From an uncultured Lachnospiraceae bacterium (GTDB taxonomy: Bacteria; Bacillota; Clostridia; Lachnospirales; Lachnospiraceae): a stretch of DNA of 64,000 bases. The stretch spans positions 1 to 64,000 of the forward strand of contig CATKXR010000001.1 in NCBI GenBank assembly GCA_949840805.1, read 5' to 3'. Both the position numbers and the translations under genes were made by a program. Numbering within the stretch: position 1 is the stretch's first letter; the number at the start of each line of letters is the position of its first letter. Shown here piece after piece: positions 52,845 through 62,010 of the stretch. The notes below the pieces were generated by a model, which saw only the letters and a list, made by a program, of their open reading frames with translations, was not told the origin of the DNA and ran no database searches.

Positions 52845-54119
52845 CTAAATCAAAAACGTACAGAACGTCCTGGAGAACACGCAAAGCAAAAATACCGCCA
52901 CATATCCGATCAAAAACGGAATCTCCGCCTTTGCAATGTCTCCCATCTTCAGCTTTGACACCGTGGAAGCAGAGAATATATTCACGGCCACCGGCGGTGT
53001 CATGGTGCCTACCACGTTGGAAATACATACAATCATACCAAAATGAATCACGTCAATGCCCATGCTCTGCGCAATCGGCCACAGCACCGGGACCAGTAAA
53101 ACCGCGATAGCCGTGCCTTCCATAAAAGTCCCGAAAATCAGCAGGATAACAGCCACCACAAAGCAGAATAAGGTTGCATTTAGATTCATGGCAATCACTG
53201 CATTCACTAGGGCCTGAGAAGCTCCCGAAAAGGTAAATACCCAGGAAAACGCCGTGGACGCTGCGATAATAAACAAAAGCATGGCTGAGCTTTTCGCTGA
53301 ATCCTTCAAAATCGGAATTAAATCCTTAAAAGTCAATTCCTTGTAGATAAACAATCCGGCTATGGCCGCCCACACCACTGCTACTGCCGCGCTCTCTGTG
53401 GCGGTCAGCATACCAGAGTAAATACCACCCAAAATAATGATCGGGGTCATAAGGGCAGGGATAGCGTCAATAAGGATTTTGAATATCTCTCCACCACTTC
53501 TCTTCACGCTCTGCTTAGGCCATTTCTCCTTATTGGCAAAGTAGATGACCTCCGCCATCAGCACTGCCATAATGGTAACACCGATCATCATTCCCTGCTT
53601 AAACATGTTTCCCACAGAAGCCCCTGTCAGGGTGCAATAGATAACCATAATAATGGAGGGAGGAATGATCGGCCCTAAGCCGCCGGATACCACCAAAAGC
53701 CCTGCCGTCCTGTCCCCCGGATACCCAAGCTTCACCATATCTCCGTAAAGCATGGTGCCAATGGCAATCACCGTGGCCGGGGCCGATCCGGACAGCGCCG
53801 CAAAGAAAGCACATGCAAGCACCAGGGCAAGGCTCATACCGCCCCGCACATTTCCCACCAGACAGTTGGCAAAATTCACGATTCTCTTGGAAATACCTCC
53901 CTGGGTCATCAAATTTCCGGCCAGGACAAAAAACGCGATAGCCATAATGGAAGTAGACTGAAGTCCGCCAAAAATCCGTTGGGCGATAACGGTGGAGGAC
54001 GCTGACAGACCTCCGAAAACAACCGAACAGAGGGAGGCCACCCCAAGAGAGATGGAAACCGGCACGCCAATGACTAGGCAAAAGGCAAAAGCTGCAAACA
54101 AGATTATCCCTGCGTTCAT
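52845..54119 (-). CDS. dctM: TRAP transporter large permease (DctM)
   Basis: DctM is the large membrane subunit of a tripartite substrate-binding-protein-dependent secondary transporter. The 424-aa protein has about 12 segments and family motifs GVPVSISLG, SGSAPATVIAIGTM and GLGPIIPPSIIMVIYC. With DctQ and DctP it would import a sugar acid using an ion gradient. It starts four bases inside the dctQ stop (ATGA), so the two are coupled. Confidence 0.92.
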   Translation of the reverse strand: MNAGIILFAAFAFCLVIGVPVSISLGVASLCSVVFGGLSASSTVIAQRIFGGLQSTSIMAIAFFVLAGNLMTQGGISKRIVNFANCLVGNVRGGMSLALVLACAFFAALSGSAPATVIAIGTMLYGDMVKLGYPGDRTAGLLVVSGGLGPIIPPSIIMVIYCTLTGASVGNMFKQGMMIGVTIMAVLMAEVIYFANKEKWPKQSVKRSGGEIFKILIDAIPALMTPIIILGGIYSGMLTATESAAVAVVWAAIAGLFIYKELTFKDLIPILKDSAKSSAMLLFIIAASTAFSWVFTFSGASQALVNAVIAMNLNATLFCFVVAVILLIFGTFMEGTAIAVLLVPVLWPIAQSMGIDVIHFGMIVCISNVVGTMTPPVAVNIFSASTVSKLKMGDIAKAEIPFLIGYVAVFLLCVFSRTFCTFLI

Positions 54120-54622
54120 GAAGCCACCTCCTCATCCTTTTTCGTAAAAGCCATGATCTTTTCCACTAAAGTGACTGCCTGGATGATAAGAATCAGCCCA
54201 AAAGAAAGCACCAGGGAAAAATACATAAATGACATGGGAATCTTTAACACCGGCGTAGTCTGGCCGGTCTGCATCTGTTTGAGAAACAAGGCTAGCCCGG
54301 CCTTCACCATCACAAAGGAAAAAACCTCCAATACAATCTGCTCCACCAGATCCACTACCTTTCGGACAACACCGTGAAGCTTGTCGATCACCGCGGTCAC
54401 TGCCACCTGAGTGCCGTCCCGCAGCCCTACCTCAGTCCCCAAAAGAGCCATATATGTCATGCTGTACAAAGCAATTTCTTCTGTCCAGGGCATAGAAGCT
54501 TTGATCAGATTCCGGTTCACCACAGAAATAAAGTAAGCCAGCACCATGGCCACAAAAGCGGCAATCATGACTGCATATTCTGCGGTAGTGATATATGACA
54601 ATACTTTTTTCAGTCCTTTCAT
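54116..54622 (-). CDS. dctQ: TRAP transporter small permease (DctQ)
   Basis: The 168-aa protein has four membrane segments and the DctQ-type MPWTEEIALYSMTYMALLG motif. It links DctP and DctM. It overlaps dctM by 4 bp and lies 51 bp after dctP. Confidence 0.9.
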   Translation of the reverse strand: MKGLKKVLSYITTAEYAVMIAAFVAMVLAYFISVVNRNLIKASMPWTEEIALYSMTYMALLGTEVGLRDGTQVAVTAVIDKLHGVVRKVVDLVEQIVLEVFSFVMVKAGLALFLKQMQTGQTTPVLKIPMSFMYFSLVLSFGLILIIQAVTLVEKIMAFTKKDEEVAS

Positions 54623-54673
54623 AATCTTCTCCTTACTTTAAAAATTCTGCCGCCAAACAGGCGGCATAGAAAA

Positions 54674-55723
54674 TTACTGTACAGCCGCTTTTGCCGCGTC
54701 TACCGCCGCAACCCATTCCGCATCATAACTTGTCCCGTTTTTCTCCTGCTCCGCCTTGTATGCCGCCTTCATTTCTTCCACATCAATATCATAAAAGGTG
54801 ACGCCGGCCCCTTCCAGATTTCCTTTTGCTTCCTCATTGGCCTCGTCCAGATACTTCCACTGCTCTCTGCAGCCTTCCCAGACAGCTTCCACAAACGTAT
54901 CACGCAGATCCTCCGGAATCTTATTCCAGGCATTGTCGCTCATGCAAAGAGGAATATAGACAAAACAATGTTTTGTATTGATTACCGAATTTACCCCTGC
55001 CTCATAAAACTTATTGATCCAACAGTTGGACACGGCATTTTCACATGCGTCGATAGTTCCCTGCTGCAAGGCCGTAAACTGCTCCGAGGCAGACAAGGCA
55101 ATGGGGTTTGCCCCAAAGGAGGTGAAAGCCATCAACTGTCCGTCATTTTGCATTACACGGATTTTCACGCCCTTAAAGTCAGTCATAGACTGAATAGGCT
55201 TTGTGGAAAATACATCCCGAAAACCAGATTCCATATACCCAATCACATGGATTCCCTGCGCGTTGGCCTTTGCCTGAATCAAATCCCCAAGCTCATGCTC
55301 CACCGCGTAATTGGCCTGATCCGTGCTGTCCCACAAAAATGCCTGATCCAATATGTTCATCTCCGGGATATAATTGGCCAGCACTGAGTTTGCACAAGAA
55401 GCAATATCCAAATCCCCCTGGATTGCCATATCAAGCGTATCGCTCTCCCCGCCCAAGGTGCCTCCCGCCTGTACGGTAATGGTAATCTTCCCCTCTGTGG
55501 CCGCTGATACACACTCAGCGATTTTGCTGGCCCCCTTATAATAATTGGAAGATGTATTGTCCACCATAGCCAAGGTTAAATTAATACTATCCCCTGAGGC
55601 TGCCGGAGCCGCCGCCCCTCCTCCTGCCTGGTTTTCCCCGCCTGACGCCCCGCCGGAACCGCCACATGCAGTCAGACCCACTGCCATCGCAAGCGCCATA
55701 GTAAATACCATACCCTTTTTCAT
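54674..55723 (-). CDS. dctP: TRAP transporter solute-binding lipoprotein (DctP)
   Basis: The 349-aa protein is a secreted lipoprotein: the signal ends with LTACGGS, so Cys is the lipidated residue. The binding domain shows the TRAP features SGFRDVFSTKPI, MTDFKGVKIRVM and LQQGTIDACENA, the last two bearing the conserved Arg and substrate contacts. It probably binds a hexuronate or aldonate. The start at 55723 has AAGGAAGG upstream. The promoter-operator lies about 80 bp before it. Confidence 0.9.
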   Translation of the reverse strand: MKKGMVFTMALAMAVGLTACGGSGGASGGENQAGGGAAAPAASGDSINLTLAMVDNTSSNYYKGASKIAECVSAATEGKITITVQAGGTLGGESDTLDMAIQGDLDIASCANSVLANYIPEMNILDQAFLWDSTDQANYAVEHELGDLIQAKANAQGIHVIGYMESGFRDVFSTKPIQSMTDFKGVKIRVMQNDGQLMAFTSFGANPIALSASEQFTALQQGTIDACENAVSNCWINKFYEAGVNSVINTKHCFVYIPLCMSDNAWNKIPEDLRDTFVEAVWEGCREQWKYLDEANEEAKGNLEGAGVTFYDIDVEEMKAAYKAEQEKNGTSYDAEWVAAVDAAKAAVQ

Positions 55724-55778
55724 AAAATACCTTCCTTTCTTGAACCTTTGATTCATGTGTAAGTGATTTATCAAAACA

Positions 55779-55827
55779 ATAAGATGTCTGATGAATTTAG
55801 ATTATCACATCAGACATCTTATGTCAA
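55779..55827 (-). promoter_or_regulatory. dctP promoter overlapped by a 15-bp inverted repeat
   Basis: On the minus strand TTGACA (55822-55827) is followed after 15 bp by GATAAT (55801-55806). A perfect 15-bp inverted repeat, ATAAGATGTCTGATG (55779-55793) and CATCAGACATCTTAT (55808-55822), covers the spacer and the start region. This is the expected place for a repressor, most likely the GntR protein encoded just upstream. Confidence 0.7.
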
Positions 55828-55908
55828 TAGTTTTATTCATTTTTTTCAATATTTTTCTATATTTGTTAGTTAATCAGTGCTTTTTACCAATAATACATTT
55901 TAAAATTA

Positions 55909-55946
55909 ATCAGACGTATGATGATTTTGGCGTCAATCAGACATAC
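55909..55946. promoter_or_regulatory. Secondary ATCAGAC sites
   Basis: ATCAGACGTATGAT (55909-55922, imperfect palindrome) and AATCAGACATAC (55935-55946) repeat the ATCAGAC core of the operator at dctP. They lie between the gntR stop and the dctP promoter. Confidence 0.45.
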
Positions 55947-55976
55947 AGGCTTTCATCGGCTTTCCCGCTGCTGCAG

Positions 55977-56705
55977 TCATTGCTGCTTCTGTTTTTGCTT
56001 CTGCTTCTCCACCTCGTCCAGAATGGTTTTCCGGTTGCGGTTTAAATGGCCAATCATACCGCATCTGGCCCCCACCGCATCCCCGGAAGCTATAGATTCT
56101 GCAATTGCCTGGTGATAGTACAGGGTATGTTCGGAAAGTACATTTTTTGTCACCTTCACAAACACAGGAATCCCCGTAACAATAATCTCCATCAGCTTAT
56201 AAGCAATCTGGTTTTTAGAGCATTTGGCAATCTGTTTATGAAACTGGATATCATATTCATAGTAAGAGCGTCCTGCCACAATCTCCTCCCTGGTCTTAGC
56301 CTCCAGCTCCAGAAGCTTCTGACAGTCCTTATAGGTGGCATTGGTTGCCGCCATGGCGGCAATCTCTGGCTCCAGCATCAGCCGGATGTCAAAAAAATCC
56401 AAGGCTTTTTTTGGCAAATCCGTATCTTCCTCATAAAATCCCATGGGATCCGCCTCTGCCGCCGGCGCCTTCTGTTCGGCAATATAAGTGCCGCTTCCCC
56501 GCATCACCTCAACCAGCCCTTCAAATGTAAGAATCTTTATGGCTTCCCGTATGGTGCTGCGGCTGACACTGCAAATCTCCATCAACTGAAATTCGTTGGG
56601 AAGCTTATCCCCCTTTTTCATCTCCTTGTCTGCTATATACTGGCGAATCATCTCGGCCGCCTGTTCTGAAAGTGATTTTCCTCCTGATGATGTTTGTCGA
56701 TTCAT
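55977..56705 (-). CDS. GntR/FadR-type transcriptional regulator
   Basis: The 242-aa protein has an N-terminal winged helix (CSVSRSTIREAIKIL) and an all-helical FCD ligand domain with metal-binding histidines (FHKQIAKCSKNQ and YYHQAI). It likely represses the TRAP and dehydratase genes until a sugar acid binds. The start at 56705 has TTGGAGG 7 nt upstream; a TTG 15 bases further out reads across the same ribosome binding site. The gene ends in a Gln/Lys-rich tail. Confidence 0.87.
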   Translation of the reverse strand: MNRQTSSGGKSLSEQAAEMIRQYIADKEMKKGDKLPNEFQLMEICSVSRSTIREAIKILTFEGLVEVMRGSGTYIAEQKAPAAEADPMGFYEEDTDLPKKALDFFDIRLMLEPEIAAMAATNATYKDCQKLLELEAKTREEIVAGRSYYEYDIQFHKQIAKCSKNQIAYKLMEIIVTGIPVFVKVTKNVLSEHTLYYHQAIAESIASGDAVGARCGMIGHLNRNRKTILDEVEKQKQKQKQQ

Positions 56706-57169
56706 ATTCTTTTCCTCCAATTTGTTATTTACAAATTTTGATGCCTTTCCATCTGTTATTCATCCCCGCTTCTTATCCTGTCTCAAATACTGCTCAATCA
56801 CACACTGACGGGCCTTTTCCCCTTATCATAATTCACCCTTACCAGCAAGATATCCTCCGTATAGCCTCCAATCCAGTCTGCGTGTCCCTTTTTCTTACCG
56901 TATCACGGTACGATTCTAATTCCATTGTACCATATGTCATCAATTTCCGCTAGAAAATTGATGGCCTGCTTGTACGTCAGCACAATTCCATTGTACCAGC
57001 CCGCTTATGCGACGGCAAATCTTTACACATTTTTCCGAATTTTCTCATTTGTATATATTTTCCATAATCATCTTTATAAACATATAGATTTTTGTCAAAA
57101 TATGAGAAAATAAAATTAGTAGTTCACAAATTCCCCAAATTATGCTATAATGCATTTTGTAATTGAAAC
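56706..57169. promoter_or_regulatory. Intergenic region with repeats upstream of gntR
   Basis: This 464-bp stretch has no gene. AATTTGT-N5-ACAAATT (56719-56737) sits at the gntR ribosome binding site. Further up a 15-bp direct repeat (AATTCCATTGTACCA, 56918-56932 and 56984-56998) flanks a hairpin CATCAATTT/AAATTGATG (56938-56963). On the plus strand the tRNA promoter lies at 57123-57151. Confidence 0.5.
57123..57151 (+). promoter_or_regulatory. Promoter of tRNA-Ala
   Basis: TTCACA (57123-57128) and a perfect TATAAT (57146-57151) are 17 bp apart. Transcription would begin about 10 nt before the tRNA. Confidence 0.7.
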
Positions 57170-57242
<73 letters not shown>

Positions 57243-57259
57243 TTTCTGAATTAAAAAGT

Positions 57260-57305
57260 CCATCCGTTATTGGTTTTAAAATCAATAGCGGATGGTATTT
57301 TATTT
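57260..57305 (+). terminator. Terminator of tRNA-Ala
   Basis: CCATCCGTTATTG (57260-57272) pairs with CAATAGCGGATGG (57283-57295), one wobble pair, followed by TATTTTATTTC. Confidence 0.85.
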
Positions 57306-57395
57306 CTAGGACATCTGCAGATGCTTTTTCTGTTTTGCGCAGTCAGAAAGATACAAATTGATAGGTGTTTGGTACGGGATACCGGAATCCGGATT

Positions 57396-58511
57396 TCAAA
57401 GATATCCGGTGAGATTGACCAAATCCTCAATTTTACAAGAATGCTCTTTCGTCTTCCTGTTATAGCTGATTCCCACTGCCAGAATCCTACCTGTATATTT
57501 CGGCGTTTCTCCCATTTTTCCCAGAAAACGCAATGCGTAGTTTTTATTCTTAATCTGCCGGATTGCTTCCTCCGGCTTACTGTCCGTCTTCAGCTCTAAA
57601 ATAAACGCATCTGCTCCCCTGCGTTCCGGATAAAAAATAAAATCCACATATCCTTCACCAGCTTTCTCTTCCCGTTCCACACGATATTTATTCCGGGCGG
57701 CAAGGTAAACCAGATTAACCACGGCAGACAATTCAATCTCGCTGTTATAAGAAAAAATCGGTGATTCTGTATCATGCGCAAATTTTAATATTTTACACAT
57801 TGTCCTGGTATCACCTGCCAAAGTAGCTTTTAACATCTTTTCAGATTCTTTTGCCAGGTTGTATATATACCCAAGGTTATAGTTGGTAAGCAGCAATTCA
57901 TCAAACTTATCCATCAATTCCCTGTTTGGAACAAACACCGCCCCATTCTCATAGGTCAATAACCCGTATACCACCATGGCAGAATAAATCTGATCCTTTG
58001 TGTATAGCTGCATATCCGTTGCCGCATATCCCTGAAGCTTGATATCAATACGTTCTCCGGAAACCATCAGGGCCAGATCATCCCGGACATCTTCTATATT
58101 ATTGCGAATATAATAGAAAATTTCATCATACGGCCCCGAGCCAGTCCAATAGCTTCTGATCTGATTATCTGACAAAGCACACACCACCGATCTGGGATTG
58201 TATATCCTGTCCCCAGCCGCCGTATGATAACCATCATACCAAAAAGCCAGTTTCTCCCTCGTAATCCGTGGATTCAATGTCTTACTGACATAAATTTCAT
58301 AAAGCTGGTCAACTTCCCTCTCCAAAAAACCGAAATACTCACCAAATTTCACCCTGGTTGCCATATCATATTCCACGAACATATTCAATTCCGATCCTCC
58401 TGAGTATTTTGCAATAGGAAGGATTCCTGTCATGTATGCCAACTCTACATATGCTTGTCCCTTCAACAGATTATGTGAAAATTCAAGATAATCCCGCTTG
58501 TTCTTTTCCAA
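57396..58511 (-). pseudogene. Truncated AAA/PD-(D/E)XK protein
   Basis: The 371-aa frame aligns with the C-terminal two thirds of the protein at 35809-37413: AYMTGILPIAKYSG here, AYMTGILPVKKYGS there, and ending in the nuclease-like VDFIFYP and ILELKTD. The N-terminal part with the Walker A and B motifs is missing. The frame opens with a TTG after a TAA stop and has no ribosome binding site. About 115 bases upstream hold no further part of the gene. It is a 5'-truncated remnant, or at most a nuclease-domain protein. Confidence 0.75.
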
Positions 58512-58627
58512 AATAAAATTTCTTTAACTGCTTTCTCGTTTCCAAAACAAAAAAGACTGGCTTCTCTTTGATAATGTTTCTTTCTGCATTTCAAAACATC
58601 AAAACCTCCTTTTTTCCCCACTTTCTT

Positions 58628-59737
58628 CTATACTTCCTCATAATAAGTATCCGGCTTATCCGGATCAAACGTTTCATTCGCCCACATTACCGTCACCAGC
58701 TCCTCTGTTCCGATATTCTCAATATTATGTGTATATCCGGCAGGAATATCCACTACTTCCAGCTTTTCTCCCGAAGTGATAAATTCTGCCCCCTGCCCTG
58801 TTATCATATGACGAAGCTTAATCCGCGCGGTTCCCCTGACAACCAAAAACTTCTCGACTTTCGTGTGATGCCAGTGATTTCCTTTTACAATCCCCGGCTT
58901 TGCAATATTCACAGAGAACTGCCCGAAATCCTTTGAATGTATGAATTCTGTAAAAGACCCTCGTTTGTCTTTATTCATTTTAAGCTCATAACAATAATCT
59001 TTGGGTTCTAAATAGCTCAAATAAGTGCTGTACAGTTTCTTTTCTAAAAGACTTCCCACATAAGGGATTTCCAGCCGGTTTCTTTTTTCCTTAAAGGATA
59101 AGATCATCTCTGCCAGCTCGCCGACCGTAACCTGATAAACCTCCTCGATTTCCGGATACTTTTCCTGCCCCACTTCCTTCCCATCAATACAGGAAATCAT
59201 CCTGTCCACCACATCGTCTATATATACCAGCCTCATCCGGGCATCCGGATCATTTATCCGGATCTTTAAATCATGTGAAATATTATAGCAAAACGTGGCG
59301 ACAACACTGTTATAATTAGGGCGGCACCATTTTCCAAAAACATTGGGAAGACGAAAAATCGAAAGTAAGGAACCGGAACTTTGTGCAAATTCCTGTAATA
59401 TTTTTTCTGCTTCCCTTTTGCTTTCTCCATAGGCTTTGTGCCGTGTGTCTATGACAGTGGAGGAATATATGACCGGCAGCTTTTTATGCTTCTTTTCAAG
59501 CAGTTTTACGATATCTTTTGTAAATCCCACATTTCCCGTATAATATTCTGCTTCATCCATTGGCCTGTTGACTCCTGCCAGATGAATCAAGACATCGCAT
59601 TCCTCTATATACTGCTCCAGTTTTTCTGACGACGTATCCCGATTACAAAGCAATAGCTCTCCATACTTTCTGTTTTTCAGCTCCATAATCAGATTTTTTG
59701 CAATGAATCCGTTGGAACCGGTAATCAGAATCTTCAT
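58628..59737 (-). CDS. CapF-like UDP-sugar reductase/epimerase
   Basis: The 369-aa protein has an N-terminal NAD(P) Rossmann domain (ITGSNGFIAKNL) and a C-terminal cupin (HWHHTKVEKFLVV). This is the architecture and length of CapF/WbjC, which act in UDP-L-N-acetylfucosamine synthesis for surface polysaccharide. The ATG at 59737 overlaps the TGA of the CapE-like gene by four bases. The third enzyme of the pathway, CapG, is not visible in the window. Confidence 0.88.
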   Translation of the reverse strand: MKILITGSNGFIAKNLIMELKNRKYGELLLCNRDTSSEKLEQYIEECDVLIHLAGVNRPMDEAEYYTGNVGFTKDIVKLLEKKHKKLPVIYSSTVIDTRHKAYGESKREAEKILQEFAQSSGSLLSIFRLPNVFGKWCRPNYNSVVATFCYNISHDLKIRINDPDARMRLVYIDDVVDRMISCIDGKEVGQEKYPEIEEVYQVTVGELAEMILSFKEKRNRLEIPYVGSLLEKKLYSTYLSYLEPKDYCYELKMNKDKRGSFTEFIHSKDFGQFSVNIAKPGIVKGNHWHHTKVEKFLVVRGTARIKLRHMITGQGAEFITSGEKLEVVDIPAGYTHNIENIGTEELVTVMWANETFDPDKPDTYYEEV

Positions 59738-60795
59738 CTTATCTTTTTCCACTTTTTCAACCGCTCCCTTACATAAGATAATTCTAACAATTTTTCACTT
59801 ACCTGTTCGACATTTAACTGCCTGGTATTGGCGGAAGTAAATTCCGTAATGCCGACCCGCTTCAAATTTCCTTTGATAAAGTAATGATCATAATTCAAAT
59901 CCCTGTTATCAGCCGGCACCTGATAATAATTTCCACGGTCAATCGCCCTGGCGCACTCCTCGTTTGTGAGTAATGTCTCATGCATCTTTTCCCCGTGCCG
60001 GATTCCTATTATGTGGATATGCGATTCGACTCCAAAAACCCTTTCCACTGCCTGCGCTAATACTCCTACTGTGCAGGCAGGCGCTTTTTGGACCATAATA
60101 TCTCCGGTTTGCGCGTTCTCAAAAGCATATAAGACCAGCTCCACCGCTTCATCCAGGCTCATCAGAAAGCGCGTCATCCCCGGTTCCGTAACCGTCAATT
60201 CTTTTCCGGCCATAATCTGGTCGATAAACAGCGGGACCACTGACCCCCTCGAACAAAGTACATTCCCATACCTTGTGCCACAGATCAAAGTTTTTTCAGG
60301 AGATACTGTGCGTGATTTTGCGACAAAGACTTTTTCCATCATTGCCTTGGATGTTCCCATTGCATTAACCGGATACGCGGCTTTATCCGTAGATAAACAG
60401 ACCACCTTTTTTACGCCGGTCTCGATTGCCGCAGAAAGCACATTCTCTGTTCCCAATACATTTGTCTTTACTGCCTCCACAGGAAAAAACTCGCAGGACG
60501 GAACCTGTTTTAATGCTGCTGCATGGAATATATAATCTACGCCATACATGGCACTTTTCACACTCTGGATATCCCGCACGTCCCCGATATAAAATTTTAT
60601 TTTCTGAATACTTTCGGGATATGCCGACTGATACTGATGACGCATATCGTCTTGTTTTTTTTCGTCTCTGGAAAACACACGGATTTCCCGGATATCCGTC
60701 TGTAAAAATTTATTTAAGACGGCATTTCCAAAAGAGCCTGTCCCACCTGTAATCATTAATATTTTATTCTTAAATATTTTCTGTCCCTGTTCCAT
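59734..60795 (-). CDS. CapE-like UDP-GlcNAc 4,6-dehydratase/5-epimerase
   Basis: The 353-aa protein is of the CapE/WbjB/FnlA type and starts the UDP-N-acetyl-L-fucosamine pathway. ITGGTGSFGNAV, FSRDEKKQDD, the catalytic ALKQVPSCEFFP region and STDKAAYPVNAMG are close to CapE, in which the usual SDR Tyr is replaced (here AMGTSKAMMEK). I begin it at 60795, which gives the family N-terminus; this overlaps the glycosyltransferase gene by 26 bp. A GTG at 60834 would add 13 residues. Confidence 0.88.
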   Translation of the reverse strand: MEQGQKIFKNKILMITGGTGSFGNAVLNKFLQTDIREIRVFSRDEKKQDDMRHQYQSAYPESIQKIKFYIGDVRDIQSVKSAMYGVDYIFHAAALKQVPSCEFFPVEAVKTNVLGTENVLSAAIETGVKKVVCLSTDKAAYPVNAMGTSKAMMEKVFVAKSRTVSPEKTLICGTRYGNVLCSRGSVVPLFIDQIMAGKELTVTEPGMTRFLMSLDEAVELVLYAFENAQTGDIMVQKAPACTVGVLAQAVERVFGVESHIHIIGIRHGEKMHETLLTNEECARAIDRGNYYQVPADNRDLNYDHYFIKGNLKRVGITEFTSANTRQLNVEQVSEKLLELSYVRERLKKWKKIR

Positions 60796-61963
60796 ACTGT
60801 TTTTGTCCCTGTAATAATTTTTTATAAAACACACTTCCGATATGCTGCGGATTTAACGGATGGAAAACTGCCTTTTCGATTTTTCTGAAATCATCATCAT
60901 CCTTTTCATAGCATAAAAGAGAGTCAAGAAGTTCATAAACAAAATACATTTTACTGCCTTCACAGATGCCTTCTTTTATTAACAATTCTCTTACGCCCGA
61001 TAAAATCCTGCTTTCCGTTTCTTCCTCCCCGCCTGTTTCCTGGATACATTCCTTTACGATTTCATCTACACAAGTCTTAAAAACAAATTCCAGTTTTTCC
61101 TCCGGAGATAACGGACAATTGGCAGCCTGCAGATTTCGCAGTTCTGTTGTCAATTCTGCAATTCTTCTTTTGCCTATTAATTGTATATAGTCTTCCTTCA
61201 AAACATTCCAGCCTGAAAATAACCTTTTATGTTGTTCATATATTTCATTATACATAGAATGCACATACGGATAATATTTTCCAATGGATGCATTCATTTT
61301 CGGATCCCCGTATATGTAATGAATATATACGGGTTCCTTCAGGACCAGTGCAGAATGAATATAGTCTGCAATGCTGATATTATACAGGACATCCGCCCCA
61401 TATACGTCATTGCGAAATTGCTGCCTCTGCATTATTTCCCGACGGTACAGATTTGCCTGGTTATATGCTAATGAACTGGAAATGAAATAAACCCATGCTT
61501 TTCTTACTTCCTCAGCATTTTTATAATATTTTTCCTGTGTTACAAGTCCGTCCAGCCTGTATTTGTCATATTCAATGATCTTTTGGTCTGAATCGCACAG
61601 ATGCGCAATGACTTTTGTCCATATAATATCCGGATGATATTCTTTTATTTTTTCAGCCATCAGCGACAGCGCCCCTGCTTCCAGCTTATCGTCAGAATTT
61701 ACAATGTAAATATATTCTCCCTGGGCAGCCTTGATCCCATTATTGAAGCTTGCGTATATCCATTGATTTTTTTGGTGGATGACCCGGATTCTTTTATCCT
61801 GAGCCGCCATTTCATCAGCCAGGCCTGACGTCTTATCCGTGGAACCGTCGTCAACAATAATCAGCTCAAAATTTGTATAATCCTGCTCCAATATGCTTTT
61901 TACGGCTAACGGAAAATATTTTTCGTTATTATACACAGGCATTATCATACTAAACATTAACAT
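60770..61963 (-). CDS. GT2-family glycosyltransferase
   Basis: The 397-aa protein begins with a GT-A domain: SMIMPVYNNEKYFPLAV, IIVDDGSTDKT and the metal-binding NSDDK. The C-terminal part is helical and not conserved. It transfers a sugar onto a surface polysaccharide repeat unit; donor and acceptor are unknown. AAGGAG lies 6 nt before the ATG. It overlaps the CapE-like gene downstream. Confidence 0.87.
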   Translation of the reverse strand: MLMFSMIMPVYNNEKYFPLAVKSILEQDYTNFELIIVDDGSTDKTSGLADEMAAQDKRIRVIHQKNQWIYASFNNGIKAAQGEYIYIVNSDDKLEAGALSLMAEKIKEYHPDIIWTKVIAHLCDSDQKIIEYDKYRLDGLVTQEKYYKNAEEVRKAWVYFISSSLAYNQANLYRREIMQRQQFRNDVYGADVLYNISIADYIHSALVLKEPVYIHYIYGDPKMNASIGKYYPYVHSMYNEIYEQHKRLFSGWNVLKEDYIQLIGKRRIAELTTELRNLQAANCPLSPEEKLEFVFKTCVDEIVKECIQETGGEEETESRILSGVRELLIKEGICEGSKMYFVYELLDSLLCYEKDDDDFRKIEKAVFHPLNPQHIGSVFYKKLLQGQKQYGTGTENI

Positions 61964-62010
61964 TCCCTACTCCTTCAGCTCAAACTCCGGGCGCAACATA
62001 ATCCCGTACT

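Noticed and set aside
52732-53028. 98-aa minus-strand ORF through repeat copy 2
   Set aside because: It overlaps the end of dctM in another frame and contains the repeat peptide.
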